Source of the DNA: Glandiceps talaboti
Taxonomy: Eukaryota; Hemichordata; Enteropneusta; Spengelidae
Assembly (NCBI RefSeq): GCF_964340395.1
Contig: NC_135555.1
Location: 24,295,225-24,359,224, forward strand
Reading direction: 5' to 3'
DNA: 64,000 nt
The notes under the pieces were generated by a model. That model saw only the letters and a program-made list of their open reading frames with translations. It had not been told where the DNA came from and ran no database searches. A program made the position numbers and the translations under genes. Shown piece after piece: positions 1-12,570 of this stretch. The stretch's first letter is position 1. Each line of letters starts with the position of its first letter.

Positions 1-928
1 TAGGAGGCCATTTAGAAAAATGAAACGATAGCATATATATACTTGAATATGGTTTTCAATACCCCAATGAAATCAGTTTTACTCCCAGTAATATCTGAAA
101 TAGAGAGATATTACGTTATACCAAAAATCTCTTGACTTTATTATAAACTACATCATACTTAAATATAAATACATGAAGTGTTAAACAACTGATCATGCGT
201 GTTAATTTTGTTCATAGAGTCATAAGTCAAGAGTAAAATATCTCATCCCCTCCCTTAAGACCATCGTAATCTTAAACTTAAGCCTCACCCCCATGGCACC
301 CCGAGCATGTTTTCGTGTTATTTGTTTTCGTGCCCCTAATATCTCCCTAGCCTACATCATTCTTGTTCAACCCCTTGAAAAACAAAAGAAATTATTCCAT
401 CCAACACGAGTGTGACAAGCAACATACCAACACCAGAACGGGATATTGTCAACCTTAGACCTATGGTAACGTCTAACTGACAAATCAGTCTAACTCTAGT
501 ATAGAATACATCACAATAATAACAATGTTCACTCATTCACGTTTTAAACAGATGTGCAACATATTTGTCCCTACAAGACAACCAATTTTCAAATACATGT
601 ATATTTCTTGAAAGCATAGTATTTCCAAACCAGATTATATTGTAATTTGCTTACCAAATGAGTTTTGAAATTAAGTGACAACGGCTTGCATATTACGATC
701 TCATACGTAATGGACTCAAATGATTCTTATTGTTCACACAGTGTATCTTTGAATTAACATTTGTGAAATTAATGTCACCATAATATAATTTCAAATGCGG
801 TTGAGAACAATTCGGTGTGTGACATGCCACAAGACTTCTATGTTTTGACCCTATTGAGTTAATTGGTATCTCGTGATAATGACTTCACGATATTGTCGAT
901 AATGATCTAATGCAGTGGTTGGTTGGTT
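1..928. other. No gene seen
   Basis: AT-rich sequence with no convincing coding frame, splice-flanked exon or transposon motif. It runs directly into the tandem array that begins near 929. Confidence 0.5.
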
Positions 929-1513
929 GGTTCTGAAGTGGTTGGTTCATTTATGATATCTGGGGTTCTGAAATGTTTCATTTATGATATCTGGGGTTCT
1001 GAAATGGTTCATCTATGATATCTGGGGTTCTGAAATGGTTTATCTATGATATCTGGGGTTCTGAAATGGATCATCTATATGATATCTGGGGTTCTGAAAT
1101 GGTTCATCTATGATATCATGGTTCTGAAGTGGTTCATCTATGATATCTGGGGTTCTGAAATGGTTCATCTATATGATATCTGGGGTTCTGAAATGATTCA
1201 TCTATGATATCTGGGGTTCTGAAATGGTTCATCTATATGATATATGGGGTTCTGAAATGATTCATCTATGATATCTGGGGTTCTGAAGTGGTTCATCTAT
1301 GATATCTGGGGTTCTGAAATGATTCATCTATGATATCTGGGGTTCTGAAATGATTCATCTATGATATCTGGGGTTCTGAAATGGTTCATCTATGATATCT
1401 GGGGTTCTGAAATGATTCATCTATGATATATGGGGTTCTGAAATGATTCATCTATGATATCTGGGGTTCTGAAGTGGTTCATCTATGATATCATGGTTCT
1501 GAAATGATTCATC
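929..1513. repeat. 31-bp minisatellite array, about 19 copies
   Basis: Tandem copies of a 31-bp unit of the form GATATCTGGGGTTCTGAAAT plus GGTTCATCTAT. Units vary at GGTT/GATT, at AAATG/AAGTG, and by an extra AT before GATATC. A few copies have lost TGGG (GATATCATGG). The period equals that of the unrelated-looking array at 8931, and both units contain GATATC. Confidence 0.95.
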
Positions 1514-1745
1514 ATCGCGCACAAAGTTGGCTTATGGTGTGATTGTGCATGTCTTTGCTACGCTGTAATAATGTTTATATTTTAATATAACAGTGGGATA
1601 GACCGAGTATGTTCGTTATTATGGATCGCTGGGTTCTTTACTATGATATAACAGTGGGGCAGACTGTGTGTGTTCGGTATAATGGAATTTTAGGATCAGT
1701 ACAATGTATAGTGGTATAGAAATCGATTCATTATACGAACCTATA

Positions 1746-2767
1746 TCAGTCATCCACCACTGTAATTACACAATCGTGTACAGGCTGGTGCCAATGAATT
1801 CCATAGTGAAACTGTTTGGCAATAATCACACTTTCATTGATTTCTTTATTACTCATTTATAATAGCATTTATAGAGTCGGATAATCACTATATTATTATT
1901 TAGAATTATAGATATGTTACTTCGCATAGACCTTTTATATATTGCTTTTTCCAGTTGACCAACTACATAAAGACGCCTCTCTGTGTAGTGTTTGCAATTG
2001 TACGGAGAGAGAAGGAGAAGACGGTCCCAAACGGCTTTCCATACATTTAACATCCTTCTTCATCAACAACTTGTTTTTTTTGTAAAACATGTAAATTACA
2101 TGTAATATTAACCAATATGTTTTTGGGGAACAAACTGTCATATCCAAGTAACGGGGACACCAATGAAAGACGTTTTGACCGTGTACTCTATCAGAGACGG
2201 ATCTATGCATGTACGTGCTGTATGTATCACACATACATAACTCATAACTGTCAATGTCCGTAGTAATAGTTTGCTGCATTGTTACTTTTAGTGTAACTGT
2301 TCAATTCTATTCAATTTAATACAATTCGATATCTAATCATAGTACGCTACCAGTAGCTTGACCTACCAGGACATTATCCAAATACTACTACCTTTTATTC
2401 TTGTTTGATACCTTAAACAACTATTGTCATATTGACTGAAACTTTAACAATTGTGATATTGATCTAATGCACTTAGATACTTTTCAATGACACCAATTGT
2501 CTCTGTATAATAATAGATAACACATTCCTTTACTAGTACGGGTAACGGTGCTGTATGGCGAACACAATTTGACAAAAAAATAACATTAAATTCTAATTTC
2601 ATATTTGTTGAGAAGTCCATGTTACAGCAGTACTTTAATGTAACGAATTGTAATAATCCCCAGATAGACATGAGACACACCTTCATTTATAAACGTGTCA
2701 ATGTATTTGACATCAAAAGTATAAATAAGTTATATTACTGCCCTTTTACAATTCGAACTCTCAGATG

Positions 2768-2768
<1 letters not shown>
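1746..2768 (-). repeat. Inverted segmental duplication, copy 1
   Basis: Reading the minus strand here gives nearly the same sequence as the plus strand at about 51703-52707. Translations of both copies share the string MLNVWKAVWDRLLLLSP, and the match continues through the flanking noncoding parts. The outer edge next to 2768 is a (TG)n tract. No gene function is recognised in either copy; the short open frames do not look like a conserved family. Confidence 0.85.

Positions 2769-2802
<34 letters not shown>
2768..2802. repeat. (TG)n microsatellite
   Basis: About 17 TG dinucleotides at the boundary of the inverted duplication. Confidence 0.97.
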
Positions 2803-2804
<2 letters not shown>

Positions 2805-3005
2805 GGGGTGGGGGTTTCCATTGATTGTATCGGTAATATTCATTCTTAGATTAGCATTCGGTGATTTTTTTATTTCAAATGGTGAAATGTCGTAGATTAT
2901 AAAAACTACTGTATGGCCATTAATTGAACGTCATAGCAAACAAAGTGATAAAATACTACCTTTTGAAGTCGATACAAAGGTATTGTGCGTTTTGCATGAC
3001 CGTTG

Positions 3006-3036
<31 letters not shown>

Positions 3037-3354
3037 TACATGCATGCACAGTAACATACATACATACATACATACATACATACATACATACATACACATA
3101 CATGCATACATACATACATGCATGCACAGTAACATACATACATACATACATACATACATACATACATACATACATACATACATACATACACACACATGCA
3201 TACATACATACATACATACATACATACACACACATGCATACACACATGCACAGTCACATACATACATACATACATACATACATACATACATACATACATA
3301 CATACATACATACATACACACATGCATACACACATGCACAGTCACATACATACA

Positions 3355-3383
<29 letters not shown>
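3006..3383. repeat. (CA)n / (CATA)n microsatellite complex
   Basis: A CA run followed by CATA tetranucleotides, interrupted several times by a short island containing TGCATGCACAGTCACATA or a close variant. The islands recur, so the tract has its own higher-order pattern. The His/Tyr/Thr-rich and Cys/Met/Tyr/Val-rich frames it opens on both strands are artefacts. Confidence 0.97.
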
Positions 3384-3386
<3 letters not shown>

Positions 3387-3435
3387 ATATATTTAAACAA
3401 TTGAGAACGGAAGTATGCATGTAGTATTGTATTAC

Positions 3436-3441
3436 TTTATT
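3436..3441 (-). terminator. Poly(A) signal of LDLa gene A
   Basis: AATAAA on the minus strand, about 160 nt beyond the stop codon at 3600-3602 and in the expected position for the 3' end of gene A. Confidence 0.7.
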
Positions 3442-3599
3442 GGTTGTCTTATCAATAGACATTAGATGATACACAAAACCATAATAGGGATAAAAGTACA
3501 TAGGATCGGAGAGACAGGACAGAGTGATATATGTATATAGAGAACAATAGTAGTATCTATATCGTACGTGTGATGACAGTATACGTCAGCACTAACTGA

Positions 3600-3787
3600 C
3601 TATGCACACATGTCAACCGTGGCTTTATCGCTACATCCCGCAGAAGTACTTGCACAGTTTTGTTCGTCACTTTTGTCAATGCAGTCACAGACCCCGTCAC
3701 AGCGGCGACAAGCATCGACGCACATCTTATCACTAGTACATTGGAAGTAGGGGAGGCTCTTGTCGATGTAGTCCGATTTGCAGTTGG
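3600..3787 (-). CDS. Gene A last coding exon (second LDLa module, stop)
   Basis: The acceptor is TTCTGTATTTACAG, followed by phase 1 and then ANCKSD. The acidic Ca2+-site pattern is retained as IDKSDE. The C-terminal tail after the module adds two Cys and ends DMCA-stop. Its length (188 nt) is the same as the last exon of gene C, and the ten Cys occupy corresponding places. Confidence 0.85.
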
Positions 3788-5959
3788 CTGTAAATACAGA
3801 ATGTATATATAAAAAAAGAAATAGTTATACGGCGTCATGCGAGATCAAAATGTTCATGATTGTTTTGTTAAAACCGAAAACCTTCACGAACAACAGTAAA
3901 TCCTACCAAAGCAATTGTAAATCATTAATCACAGTGACTGTAACCATAGTGATAGTCATTGACTGGTATGAACTATATTTCCTCTCGTTTCACTGTTATT
4001 CGTCTTCAAAGTATGGACCTGAACTTATTACTACAGCGAAATAATATCCGTGGCAAACGTTTCTGCATATACTTAATGCAATAATTGTATATATGGTAAT
4101 TGTATTAGCACTGGGTGAATAGTCATGATAAAACAGGTCTGCCAAAACAGTGTGACGTCATATCGTAGATTCATAATAGGTTTACTTTAAATAGATCCAA
4201 ATTTTTACAACAGTTGTAATAAGCCACAGTAACTGCAACTCTTTGCTATTTCTTATTAGTTCATCAAAATATGACTGGAACCTTTATTGCGGAATGGATA
4301 CTCTATTAGTCGTTAATGCGTTGTGAATAATGAATTGATGTCTGTACGAATAAAGAATGGAAGAAATGATTCGTACACACAGGTCCTGAAGTAACAGTGA
4401 CAATAGACTCTTCATCAATATTCTTATATGGCTATTTAGATATCTGAAATGTATGAACAGTTTCAACTATTTAATGGTGTTCATTTGTTGCTAATTTGTC
4501 GATCATAAAGTAGTGCAACATACAAAAAATAATAACATATGGACCTTGACAACAAACAATTACAGTTACAGCTCGTGGGACTTATCTTACCTTGATGTTT
4601 TTCCGCTCCACAACTGGCTTCATCTGTTCCTCCCTGGCAGTCCAACAGACTGTCACAGAAGTAATGTTGATAGATGCACACTGGGCTGGTCCCACTGGGG
4701 CAGTCATACCTAAACTGATCAGGCATTGAAGCACATTGTTCTGCAGCTGCAAGAAAATGATAATTATATTGATTTATGCTATCGGGACCTATTTATGAAG
4801 TTTTATCAAAATATATATGATAATATTGATATAATTTTAAATATAAATTTTGGTATTGTTATATCCATATTTATTGACAGTCAAATCTAATTCTACCAGG
4901 TAGCATTCTCTCAAGAAATTGTGTTTCACTTCAAACCACGCACCTCTGCGGGAGCTGCCTGTTTATCCGAAAGATAAAATCAAGAAGAGGATAAATGTGG
5001 CGTGATCTACCAGATACCATGTGTGTCTTGCAATGCTTTATACATTGGGGAATCAGAAGGCATCTGCCCTTGGCAGAGACACTAAAAGAGCACATGCGCG
5101 ACTGCAGTAGATCTACTAGCACAGCCAATACATTGTCAGTAACACCAGAGGACACCAGATCCATTGGAGTGACGTTTAAGTCTTAGAGTCTAACTGGCAG
5201 AAACGTGGTATCAAGGAGACCACTGACATCAAGAGCTGCCCTAACAACCTGAACAGAGATGAGGGACGGCAGTTTATCCGTAAGACCTACGGGAGCATTC
5301 TCCGTAATCCAATAAACATCTATCATGAGTGAACAAGACTGACTGTTTGCAGTCGAAAGCTCTCAACTTTTTAAAGCATATTGAGTGTATTGGTTAAAAT
5401 TTTAGTACTCATCTCAGAACGAACTGTATATTATAAATGATAACACAACACGTGTAGAATTCCTTTCCTTCAAGTACACAGTCCTGGGTCTAATCAATCA
5501 ATTCACTTTCAATTCATTTCTTCCTATGACACAAATGAGGAATTAAAAAACTCTTTCTGACGTCACAGAAACCTAGACAATCGAAAGTCGTTTGTGCCCA
5601 TTTCCATTGCATCCCAAAGACGATTTTACGTTGATCATAAAGGTCATATTACATCACATTGTTGTCTCAGACTGTTGATCATCTCTATTCCACAGGAAAC
5701 ACATAAGCTATGATAAAGTTGTTGTCTACAAGTATGACGATATTTACGGTGTATTATGATTAGTCAGTAGGAACTTTCCTCCCATGCCAGTTTGGTGTCA
5801 CAAAATGACTATATCTACCCAATATGAAATATCATCTGTTTAACAATGTCAAAATATCTCGTAAAATACTACATGCTTACTTGGATACAGTGATCGTTCA
5901 TTCCGATTTGCTGAAGCAATACAGAAAACCGCAGCTATGACCAATAATTGACGAATCAT
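3600..5959 (-). CDS. LDLa gene A: small secreted protein with two LDLa modules (spliced)
   Basis: Three coding exons join in frame: 5959-5881 (79 nt), 4746-4591 (156 nt) and 3787-3600 (188 nt), giving 140 aa. All have GT-AG borders, and both internal introns are phase 1, the usual arrangement for shuffled LDLa exons. Residues 1 to about 17 (start [12 protein letters not shown]) form a signal peptide. Module 1 has six Cys and ends [16 protein letters not shown]. Module 2 contains [16 protein letters not shown] and ten Cys including the tail. LDLa modules normally fold around one Ca2+ and bind ligands extracellularly, so a secreted binding protein is likely, but the partner is unknown. There is no membrane segment. 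A 5'UTR exon with a TATA box lies upstream, and paralogues are genes B and C. The intron sequences hold antisense retroelement fragments. Confidence 0.85.
4591..4746 (-). CDS. Gene A middle exon (first LDLa module)
   Basis: A 156-nt symmetrical phase 1-1 exon with acceptor TTTTCTTGCAG and donor GTAAGA. It encodes [12 protein letters not shown] followed by CPSGTSPVC, then the acidic end GGTDEASC. All six LDLa cysteines are present. Confidence 0.85.
4935..5340 (+). pseudogene. Penelope-like element, GIY-YIG endonuclease fragment
   Basis: In the plus strand, broken frames read [19 protein letters not shown], then LKEHMRDC, then [10 protein letters not shown] and [10 protein letters not shown]. 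This is the order of the C-terminal GIY-YIG nuclease domain of Penelope-like retroelements, from the Cys-pair insert through the GIY and YIG motifs to the downstream basic part. At least two frameshifts and an in-frame stop break it, and no reverse transcriptase part is present. It lies antisense in the intron between exons 5881 and 4746 of gene A. Confidence 0.7.
5881..5959 (-). CDS. Gene A signal-peptide exon
   Basis: The ATG at 5959 begins [17 protein letters not shown], a typical cleavable signal. The donor is GTAAGC after phase 1. Just upstream is an acceptor TTTTTTATAG followed by GTTCGAA and then the ATG. Gene B has the matching arrangement TAG/GTTCACAATC/ATGATTCGTCAA, which supports both the start codon and the 5'UTR intron. 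Confidence 0.85.
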
Positions 5960-6330
5960 TTCGAACCTATAAAAAATTAAAATGTAGAATATGTAAAACT
6001 GTGATATGAGGTTTTGAAAGACTTAAAGGCGATTAAAAACGTCCCATGTGGTATTAAATGGCCCATGGTAATAGAACACAGATGTAGCAATGCTTTATTG
6101 AGACCTGGAACTACCACACTGTGATCATGCTATGAGTCAGCAAAATTCTATCCATTTGCCAAAAATATATTTTTATCCTGAAGATAGTCTTCAAATTCGG
6201 TATAGAATATTATTAATCATAAAGAAGTAGATTATTATAATATTAAGGTTCATACTATGTAAACTAATATTTGTAAGTCATAGAAAAAATATGTTCAAAA
6301 TATCATATTGTACGACGTGGTGACGGTGGC

Positions 6331-6391
6331 AGGAGTGGTGGAGGTGATGATGATGGTGGTGGTGATGATGATGATGATGATGACGATGACC
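6331..6391. repeat. GATGGT/GATGAT microsatellite
   Basis: Imperfect trinucleotide GAT/GGT repeats abutting the 5' broken edge of the retroelement fragment that follows. Confidence 0.85.
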
Positions 6392-6399
6392 TATTCACA

Positions 6400-7430
6400 G
6401 GTTGGGGAAATTAATTTGGATCATGTTTCGGGTCAATTACACGAGGTTCAACGTTGGTGCAATACAAACAATTGACAATAAATAGTGAAAAATCAAATTT
6501 TATCGTATTTAGAGGGCGCAAAAAGAAAGTAAATTTGATTGGTGATATCTCATTACAAGGCAAAAGCATCAAGGAGGAGGATGTTGTCACCTTTGTGGGA
6601 ATTACTTTAGACAAACATCTCTCTTGGTCCGACCACATCGAAAAGGTAAACAAGCTAATCAGAATAAAGTGTGGGATTTTGTATAGACTTAGACATATAT
6701 TACCATTACACATTTTACTACTCTTGTACAACACATTCATACTCCCCCATATCAACTATGGCCTTGAGGTTTGGGGTAACACTTATTCATCACATCTGAA
6801 TCGTATATTAATGTCACAGAAAATGATTGTTCGAACAGTTTTGTTTAAATCTCCAACGGATCACTCATCTCCTTTGTTTGCTCAGTTGAATATTCTAGAT
6901 GTTTTTAAACTGCATAGATATTTGATAGGTTCCTTTATTTATGGCTTGATCCATCAACTATCACCACACACTTTGTATGATTATTTTGAACCTTCACACC
7001 ATAACTACAATACAAGACTCTGTTCATATCAAAATATTTATCCATATTATGCCAGAACAAACACGGGTCAGTTTTCTTTCTCCTTCTCAGGGGCAAAAAT
7101 CTGGAATAGCATCCCTGTCAACATAAGATGTATCAATACGCTAAACGAATTTAAGCGATCTTATAAACAATTTCTTCTAGAAGAGTAAATTAAACCACAG
7201 TACATTTATTGTTACCATATGTTTTTCATAACTACTATGAACTCCGAGACACTATGTATTTCCTTTTGCTATATCACTTTGCTGTCAAACATTGTATATA
7301 ACTATGGTAGGGGACAGGCTTGAATAGCTGTAAGCTAAATCCCGATTCCCCTATTTACCCACGAAATAGTATTTTTTTTGTATGTGTATCTGTAATGTTC
7401 ATTTGTGCTTTTGGGTAAATAAAAACACTA
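6400..7430 (+). pseudogene. CR1/L2-like retrotransposon 3' fragment (RT thumb/C-terminus)
   Basis: A frame of 244 codons (6454-7188) covers the post-catalytic part of a non-LTR reverse transcriptase: KSNFIVFRGRKK, then FVGITLDKHLSWSDHIEK, NYGLEVWGNTYSS and FSFSGAKIWNSIP. The reading continues upstream as LDHVSGQLHEVQRWCNTN after a one-base frameshift near 6466, so the apparent start is not real. A 3'UTR with AATAAA at about 7417 follows. The catalytic core is missing. It is inserted antisense in the 5'UTR intron of gene A. The clade call comes from the C-terminal motifs, which resemble those at 17.1-17.6 kb. Confidence 0.8.
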
Positions 7431-7521
7431 TATAAGACAGAAACGTAAATTTAAACAACTAATATTACAAAAATATTTAAAATAATGAAGCGTAAAGATG
7501 CCGTTAATATTTCCAACTTAC

Positions 7522-7575
7522 CGATGCTCTCAATACAAATTGTGATGAATCTTCTTTACTCTGGTAGTTGTGGTG
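7522..7575 (-). other. Gene A noncoding first exon (5'UTR)
   Basis: On the minus strand, sequence ending GAGAGCATCG is followed by a strong donor GTAAGT, and a TATA box lies about 25-30 bp before its predicted start. Splicing to the acceptor beside the gene A ATG would remove an intron of about 1.55 kb. The cap site is inferred only from TATA spacing. Confidence 0.6.
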
Positions 7576-7598
7576 TGTTACAAAGTGTTACTACCAGG

Positions 7599-7609
7599 CT
7601 TTTATAAGG
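7599..7609 (-). promoter_or_regulatory. TATA box of LDLa gene A
   Basis: The minus strand reads CCTTATAAAAG. It sits at the right distance from the noncoding exon, and gene B has a matching TATA box, noncoding exon and intron. Confidence 0.65.
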
Positions 7610-7629
7610 CACGAACGCACTAGTCCCTC

Positions 7630-8930
7630 CCTCGATTTGAGCTAATTAATTATTTCTCATATGCAAATCTCATCTGTCAGGTGTTCTTCTTTTACAAAAT
7701 AACTTGGTTGTGACGACAGTACATAGATCTATATTAATACTATAAGACCGTGTTCAAAAGCGTTTCCCCGAAATTTATCATGTTTACAAGTCGAATTGTA
7801 ATTGTTGTAAACATTTTGATATAAATGTAATTAAAGATATCATTAAGATAGGGAGGATAGTTTAAAAATCATTGAATGAATATGTAATTACTAGCAACCC
7901 CTATCAACCAATAGATATGCCACAGCAAATACCCAGTGATTTTTAGCACTTTATACAGAACTAGAAAACAATGCACACTTCGAGAAATAAAATTTATGTT
8001 CATTTTACTTTAAATTTCCAAATCATCCGAAATCTAAAATAAACCTTTCTCCCCCCCCCCCCCTGCACCGACCTTGCAAATTTTCAATGGAATCATCCAT
8101 TCATCAATTATTAGGCGTTTTTAGCTAGTTTTGCCATATTGTCGTAGAACATAACCATCCAATATATACAAATGCTTTCCACAAGTTGCTGTAATCGTCC
8201 ATCGAACCAATATAAACAAATTGATGTAATGGGGAAATAATACTCTGTCTATGTGCGATGTATGCATATGCACAGATATTCTTTGTTTTCCACTGCCTTT
8301 TCAACAAGGCTGTCCGAATCGATGCCGTTAGCCGGTTGAAGGTCATGTAGATCTATTTTTAAGTGTTTACAACACTGGTACGTGTTATCAACTGCAACGC
8401 CAATACTAATTAATATAATAACATACTGACTGATTCTGTGAAAGTGAGCTGCCCCCGAAGTGCACATCTACAAGTAAACAATATATTTTATATATCCCAG
8501 GTAACACAATACATATCTAATTTGTTTTATTAACTATGCAGTTGATCTCACCTTGTAACTATATCAAATAGTTAATACCAAAAGTTACATAATAAAGTGA
8601 CACACATTGTTATAACGTGTATTTGCAAGTACTTCAGTCAAAGTAGGTCATCACAGCGATCCATTTTATTTGGGAGGTTTACGATCACGATAATACCATA
8701 TCGCTCCATAGCTCAAAATTAGGTGAAATCACCAGCTTTCTACAGAAAATACTTGCTGAAGAATGAATTCACCAAGATAAATCCATACCATCTCTTCTTT
8801 GATCAAAATTAAAATTCTTTTCTCTTTTTTTAAATATAAATCTTTCGATGCTAAGGGAGTATCATTTATCATTAGTACACTGTATCTTGTATATATTAAT
8901 ACAACAAGTATAATATTTTCATCTTATAAG
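7630..8930. other. No gene seen
   Basis: AT-rich intergenic sequence upstream of gene A with a C13-type run near 8050. Short frames at 8125-8467 show no family resemblance or splice context. Confidence 0.5.
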
Positions 8931-10350
8931 TGGCTGTGGTAGAGTATGGATATGATATCGATGGCTGTGGTAGAGTATGACTATGATATCGATGGCTGTG
9001 GTAGAGAATGACTATGATATCGGTGGCTGTGGCAGAGTATGACTATGATATCGATGGCTGTGGTAGAGTATGACTATGATATCGATGGCTGTGGTAGAGT
9101 ATGACTATTATATCGATGGCTGTGGTAGAGTATGACTATGATATCGATGGCTGTGGTAGAGTATGACTATGATATCGATGGTTGTGGTAGAGTATGACTA
9201 TGATATCGATGGCTGTGGTAGAGTATGAATATGATATCGATGACTGTGGTAGAGTATGACTATGATATCGGTGGCTGTGGTAGAGTATGACTATGATATC
9301 GATGGCTGTGGTAGAGTATGACTATGATATCGATGGCTGTGGTAGAGTATGACTATGATATCGATGGCTGTGGTAGAGTATGACTATGATATCGATGGTT
9401 GTGGTAGAGTATGACTATGATATCGATGGCTGTGGTAGAGTATGACTATGATATCGATGGCTGTGGTAGAGTATGACTATGATATCGATGGCTGTGGTAG
9501 AGTATGACTATGATATCGATGGCTGTGGTAGAGTATGACTATGATATTGACGGCTGTGGTAGAGTATGACTATGATATCGATGGTTGTGGTAGAGTATGA
9601 CTATGATATCGATGGCTGTGGTAGAGTATGACTGTGTAATCGATGGCTGTGGTAGAGTATGACTATGATATCGATGGCTGTGGTAGAGCATGACTATGAT
9701 ATTGATGGCTGTGGTAGAGAATGACTATGATATCGGTGGCTGTGGTAGAGTATGACTATGATGTCGATGGCAGTGGTAGAGTATGACTATGATATCGGTG
9801 GCTGTGGTAGAGTATGACTATGATATTGATGGTTGTGGTAGAGTATGACTGATATCGATGGCTGTGGTAGAGTATGACTATGATATCGATGGTTGTGGTA
9901 GAGTATGACTATGATATCGATGGCTGTGGTAGAGTATGACTATGATATCGATGGCTGTGGTAGACTATGACTATGATATCGATGGCTGTGGTAGAGTATG
10001 ACTATGATATCGATGGTTGTGGTAGAGTATGACTATGATATCGATGGCTGTGGTAGAGTATGACTATGATATCGATGGTTGTGGTAGAGTATGACTATGA
10101 TATCGATGGCTGTGGTAGAGTATGACTATGATATCGATGGCTGTGGTAGAGTATGACTATGATATCGATGGCTGTGGTAGAGTATGACTATGATATCGAT
10201 AGTTGTGGTAGAATATGGCTATGATATCGATGGTTGTGGTAGAGTATGACTATGATATCGATGGCTGTGGTAGAGTATGACTATGATATCGATGGTTGTG
10301 GTAGAGTATGACTATGATATCGATGGCTGTGGTAGAGTACGGCTAATATC
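8931..10350 (+). repeat. 31-bp minisatellite array, about 46 copies
   Basis: The unit is GATATCGATGGCTGTGGTAG plus AGTATGACTAT. Variation is mostly at GGCTG/GGTTG and ATCGAT/ATCGGT. The reverse complement of the same unit forms the array at 45947-47612. Confidence 0.97.
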
Positions 10351-10462
10351 GAACAACTTTAATAAACGATTATTAAAATATTCTCAAACTTGACAGTTTT
10401 GCTGATAACAAGGTGCAGGTGTTGTTGTATACGACGTCATGATACGGAAATGTGTATCCATT

Positions 10463-11950
10463 TGGTTTGGTCTAATAGTCAAGAATGTTACATTTGGTTA
10501 GTCGGTGTAATAGTTGACAATGTTACATTTGGTTAGTAGGTGTAATAGTTGACAATGTTATATTTGGTTAGTAGGTGTAATAGTTGACAATGTTATATTT
10601 GGTTAGTAGGTGTAATAGTTGACAATGTTATATTTGGTTAGTAGGTGTAATAGTTGACAATGTTATATTTGGTTAGTAGGTGTAATAGTTGACAATGTTA
10701 TATTTGGTTAGTAGGTGTAATAGTTGACAATGTTATATTTTGTTAGTAGGTGTAATAGTTGACAATGTTATATTTGGTTAGTAGGTGTAATAGTTGACAA
10801 TGTTATATTTTGTTAGTAGGTGTAATAGTTGACAATGTTATATTGAGTTAGTAGGTGTAATAGTTGACAATGTTATATTTTGTTAGTAGGTGTAATAGTT
10901 GACAATGTTATATTTGGTTAGTAGGTGTAATAGTTGACAATGTTATATTGAGTTAGTAGGTGTAATAGTTGACAATGTTATATTTGGTTAGTAGGTGTAA
11001 TAGTTGACAATGTTATATTTGGTTAGTAGGTGTAATAGTTGACAATGTTATATTTGGTTAGTAGGTGTAATAGTTGACAATGTTATATTTGGTTAGTAGG
11101 TGTAATAGTTGACAATGTTATATTTGGTTAGTAGGTGTAATAGTTGACAATGTTATATTTTGTTAGTAGGTGTAATAGTTGACAATGTTATATTTGGTTA
11201 GTAGGTGTAATAGTTGACAATGTTATATTTTGTTAGTAGGTGTAATAGTTGACAATGTTATATTGAGTTAGTAGGTGTAATAGTTGACAATGTTATATTT
11301 TGTTAGTAGGTGTAATAGTTGACAATGTTATATTTGGTTAGTAGGTGTAATAGTTGACAATGTTATATTGAGTTAGTAGGTGTAATAGTTGACAATGTTA
11401 TATTTGGTTAGTAGGTGTAATAGTTGACAATGTTATATTTGGTTAGTAGGTGTAATAGTTGACAATGTTATATTTGGTTAGTAGGTGTAATAGTTGACAA
11501 TGTTATATTGGGTTAGTAGGTGTAATAGTTGACAATGTTATATTTGGTTAGTAGGTGTAATAGTTGACAATGTTATATTTGGTTAGTAGGTGTAATAGTT
11601 GACAATGTTATATTGGGTTAGTAGGTGTAATAGTTGACAATGTTATATTTGGTTAGTAGGTGTAATAGTTGACAATGTTATATTTGGTTAGTAGGTGTAA
11701 TAGTTGACAATGTTATATTTGGTTAGTAGGTGTAATAGTTGACAATGTTATATTTGGTTAGTAGGTGTAATAGTTGACAATGTTATATTTGGTTAGTAGG
11801 TGTAATAGTTGACAATGTTATATTTGGTTAGTAGGTGTAATAGTCAACAATGTTATATTGGGTTAGTAGGTGTAATAGTTGACAATGTTATATTTGGTTA
11901 GTAGGTGTAATAGTTGACAATGTTATGTTGAATTACTAGGTACAATACTT
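10463..11950 (+). repeat. 35-bp minisatellite array, about 42 copies
   Basis: The unit is GGTTAGTAGGTGTAATAGTT plus GACAATGTTATATTT, very homogeneous. Diagnostic variants (TGTTAG and GAGTTAG) occur in the same order at 10741-10980 and 11161-11400, 420 bp apart (12 units). Confidence 0.97.
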
Positions 11951-12570
11951 AAAAAAAAAACACTTTAGTTTAGATACTAGGTAATGTTAGGTTTGGTTAG
12001 TATACAACAAAATATGCCCATGTTTTTGCTGCTATTTTCTGCTATGTATTTCACGTTAGTTGGCCACATTTATTGGTATCACTCCAGACATAAAACTAGT
12101 CATTCATAACTCTCTAACAGCTCTACTGTTAGATCAAACATTACTACCAAAAGGTCAAAGTTCAACTATCGTACCACCAGATTTGATTGTGTTGATGTCC
12201 ATATTTGATGTGTTAATATATTGCTTGTTGATTGCAATTGGTCTGTTACATTATGAAGGTTTCGAGTATATGTCTTCATGTAATTATATCCCATATACCG
12301 GACTATCAGACAAACGAATGAACAAACGAATGAACGAAAAAAGAAGAAACATTTTACTGTAGATTTTGTTAACTATTCTCGGTAGTCTTGAAATCATTGA
12401 TCATATTCAACGAAAAACTAATTATTGTTTTTGTTTTTCTTTGTCGGTTTGTTTTAATTGCCTTTCTTTCTTACTTCGTGTCATTGGTTCAAAAAAAAAT
12501 AATTGGATAGGGCAATTTACATTTACATGACTCCGGTACGTATGCACCGTTTGTCTAAGAATATATAGAA
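11951..12570. other. No gene seen between two arrays
   Basis: Unique-looking AT-rich spacer. A 100-codon open frame at 12060-12362 lacks family similarity, splice context or supporting features and is not called. Confidence 0.5.

Noticed and set aside
1853-2279. Conserved-looking peptide MLNVWKAVWDRLLLLSP as an exon
   Set aside because: It is conserved only because the whole 1-kb noncoding segment is duplicated in inverted orientation; two overlapping frames look equally conserved.
2906-3501. Long open frames rich in His/Tyr/Thr or Cys/Met/Tyr/Val
   Set aside because: They are translations of the CATA/TG microsatellite on both strands, with no flanking coding signal.
3557-3838. 93-codon minus-strand frame over the gene A last exon
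   Set aside because: It is the wrong frame; the neighbouring frame encodes the ten-Cys LDLa module with proper splice phase.
8931-11950. Regular 31- and 35-bp repeats as a CRISPR array
   Set aside because: Units abut with no unique spacers, and the genome is eukaryotic.
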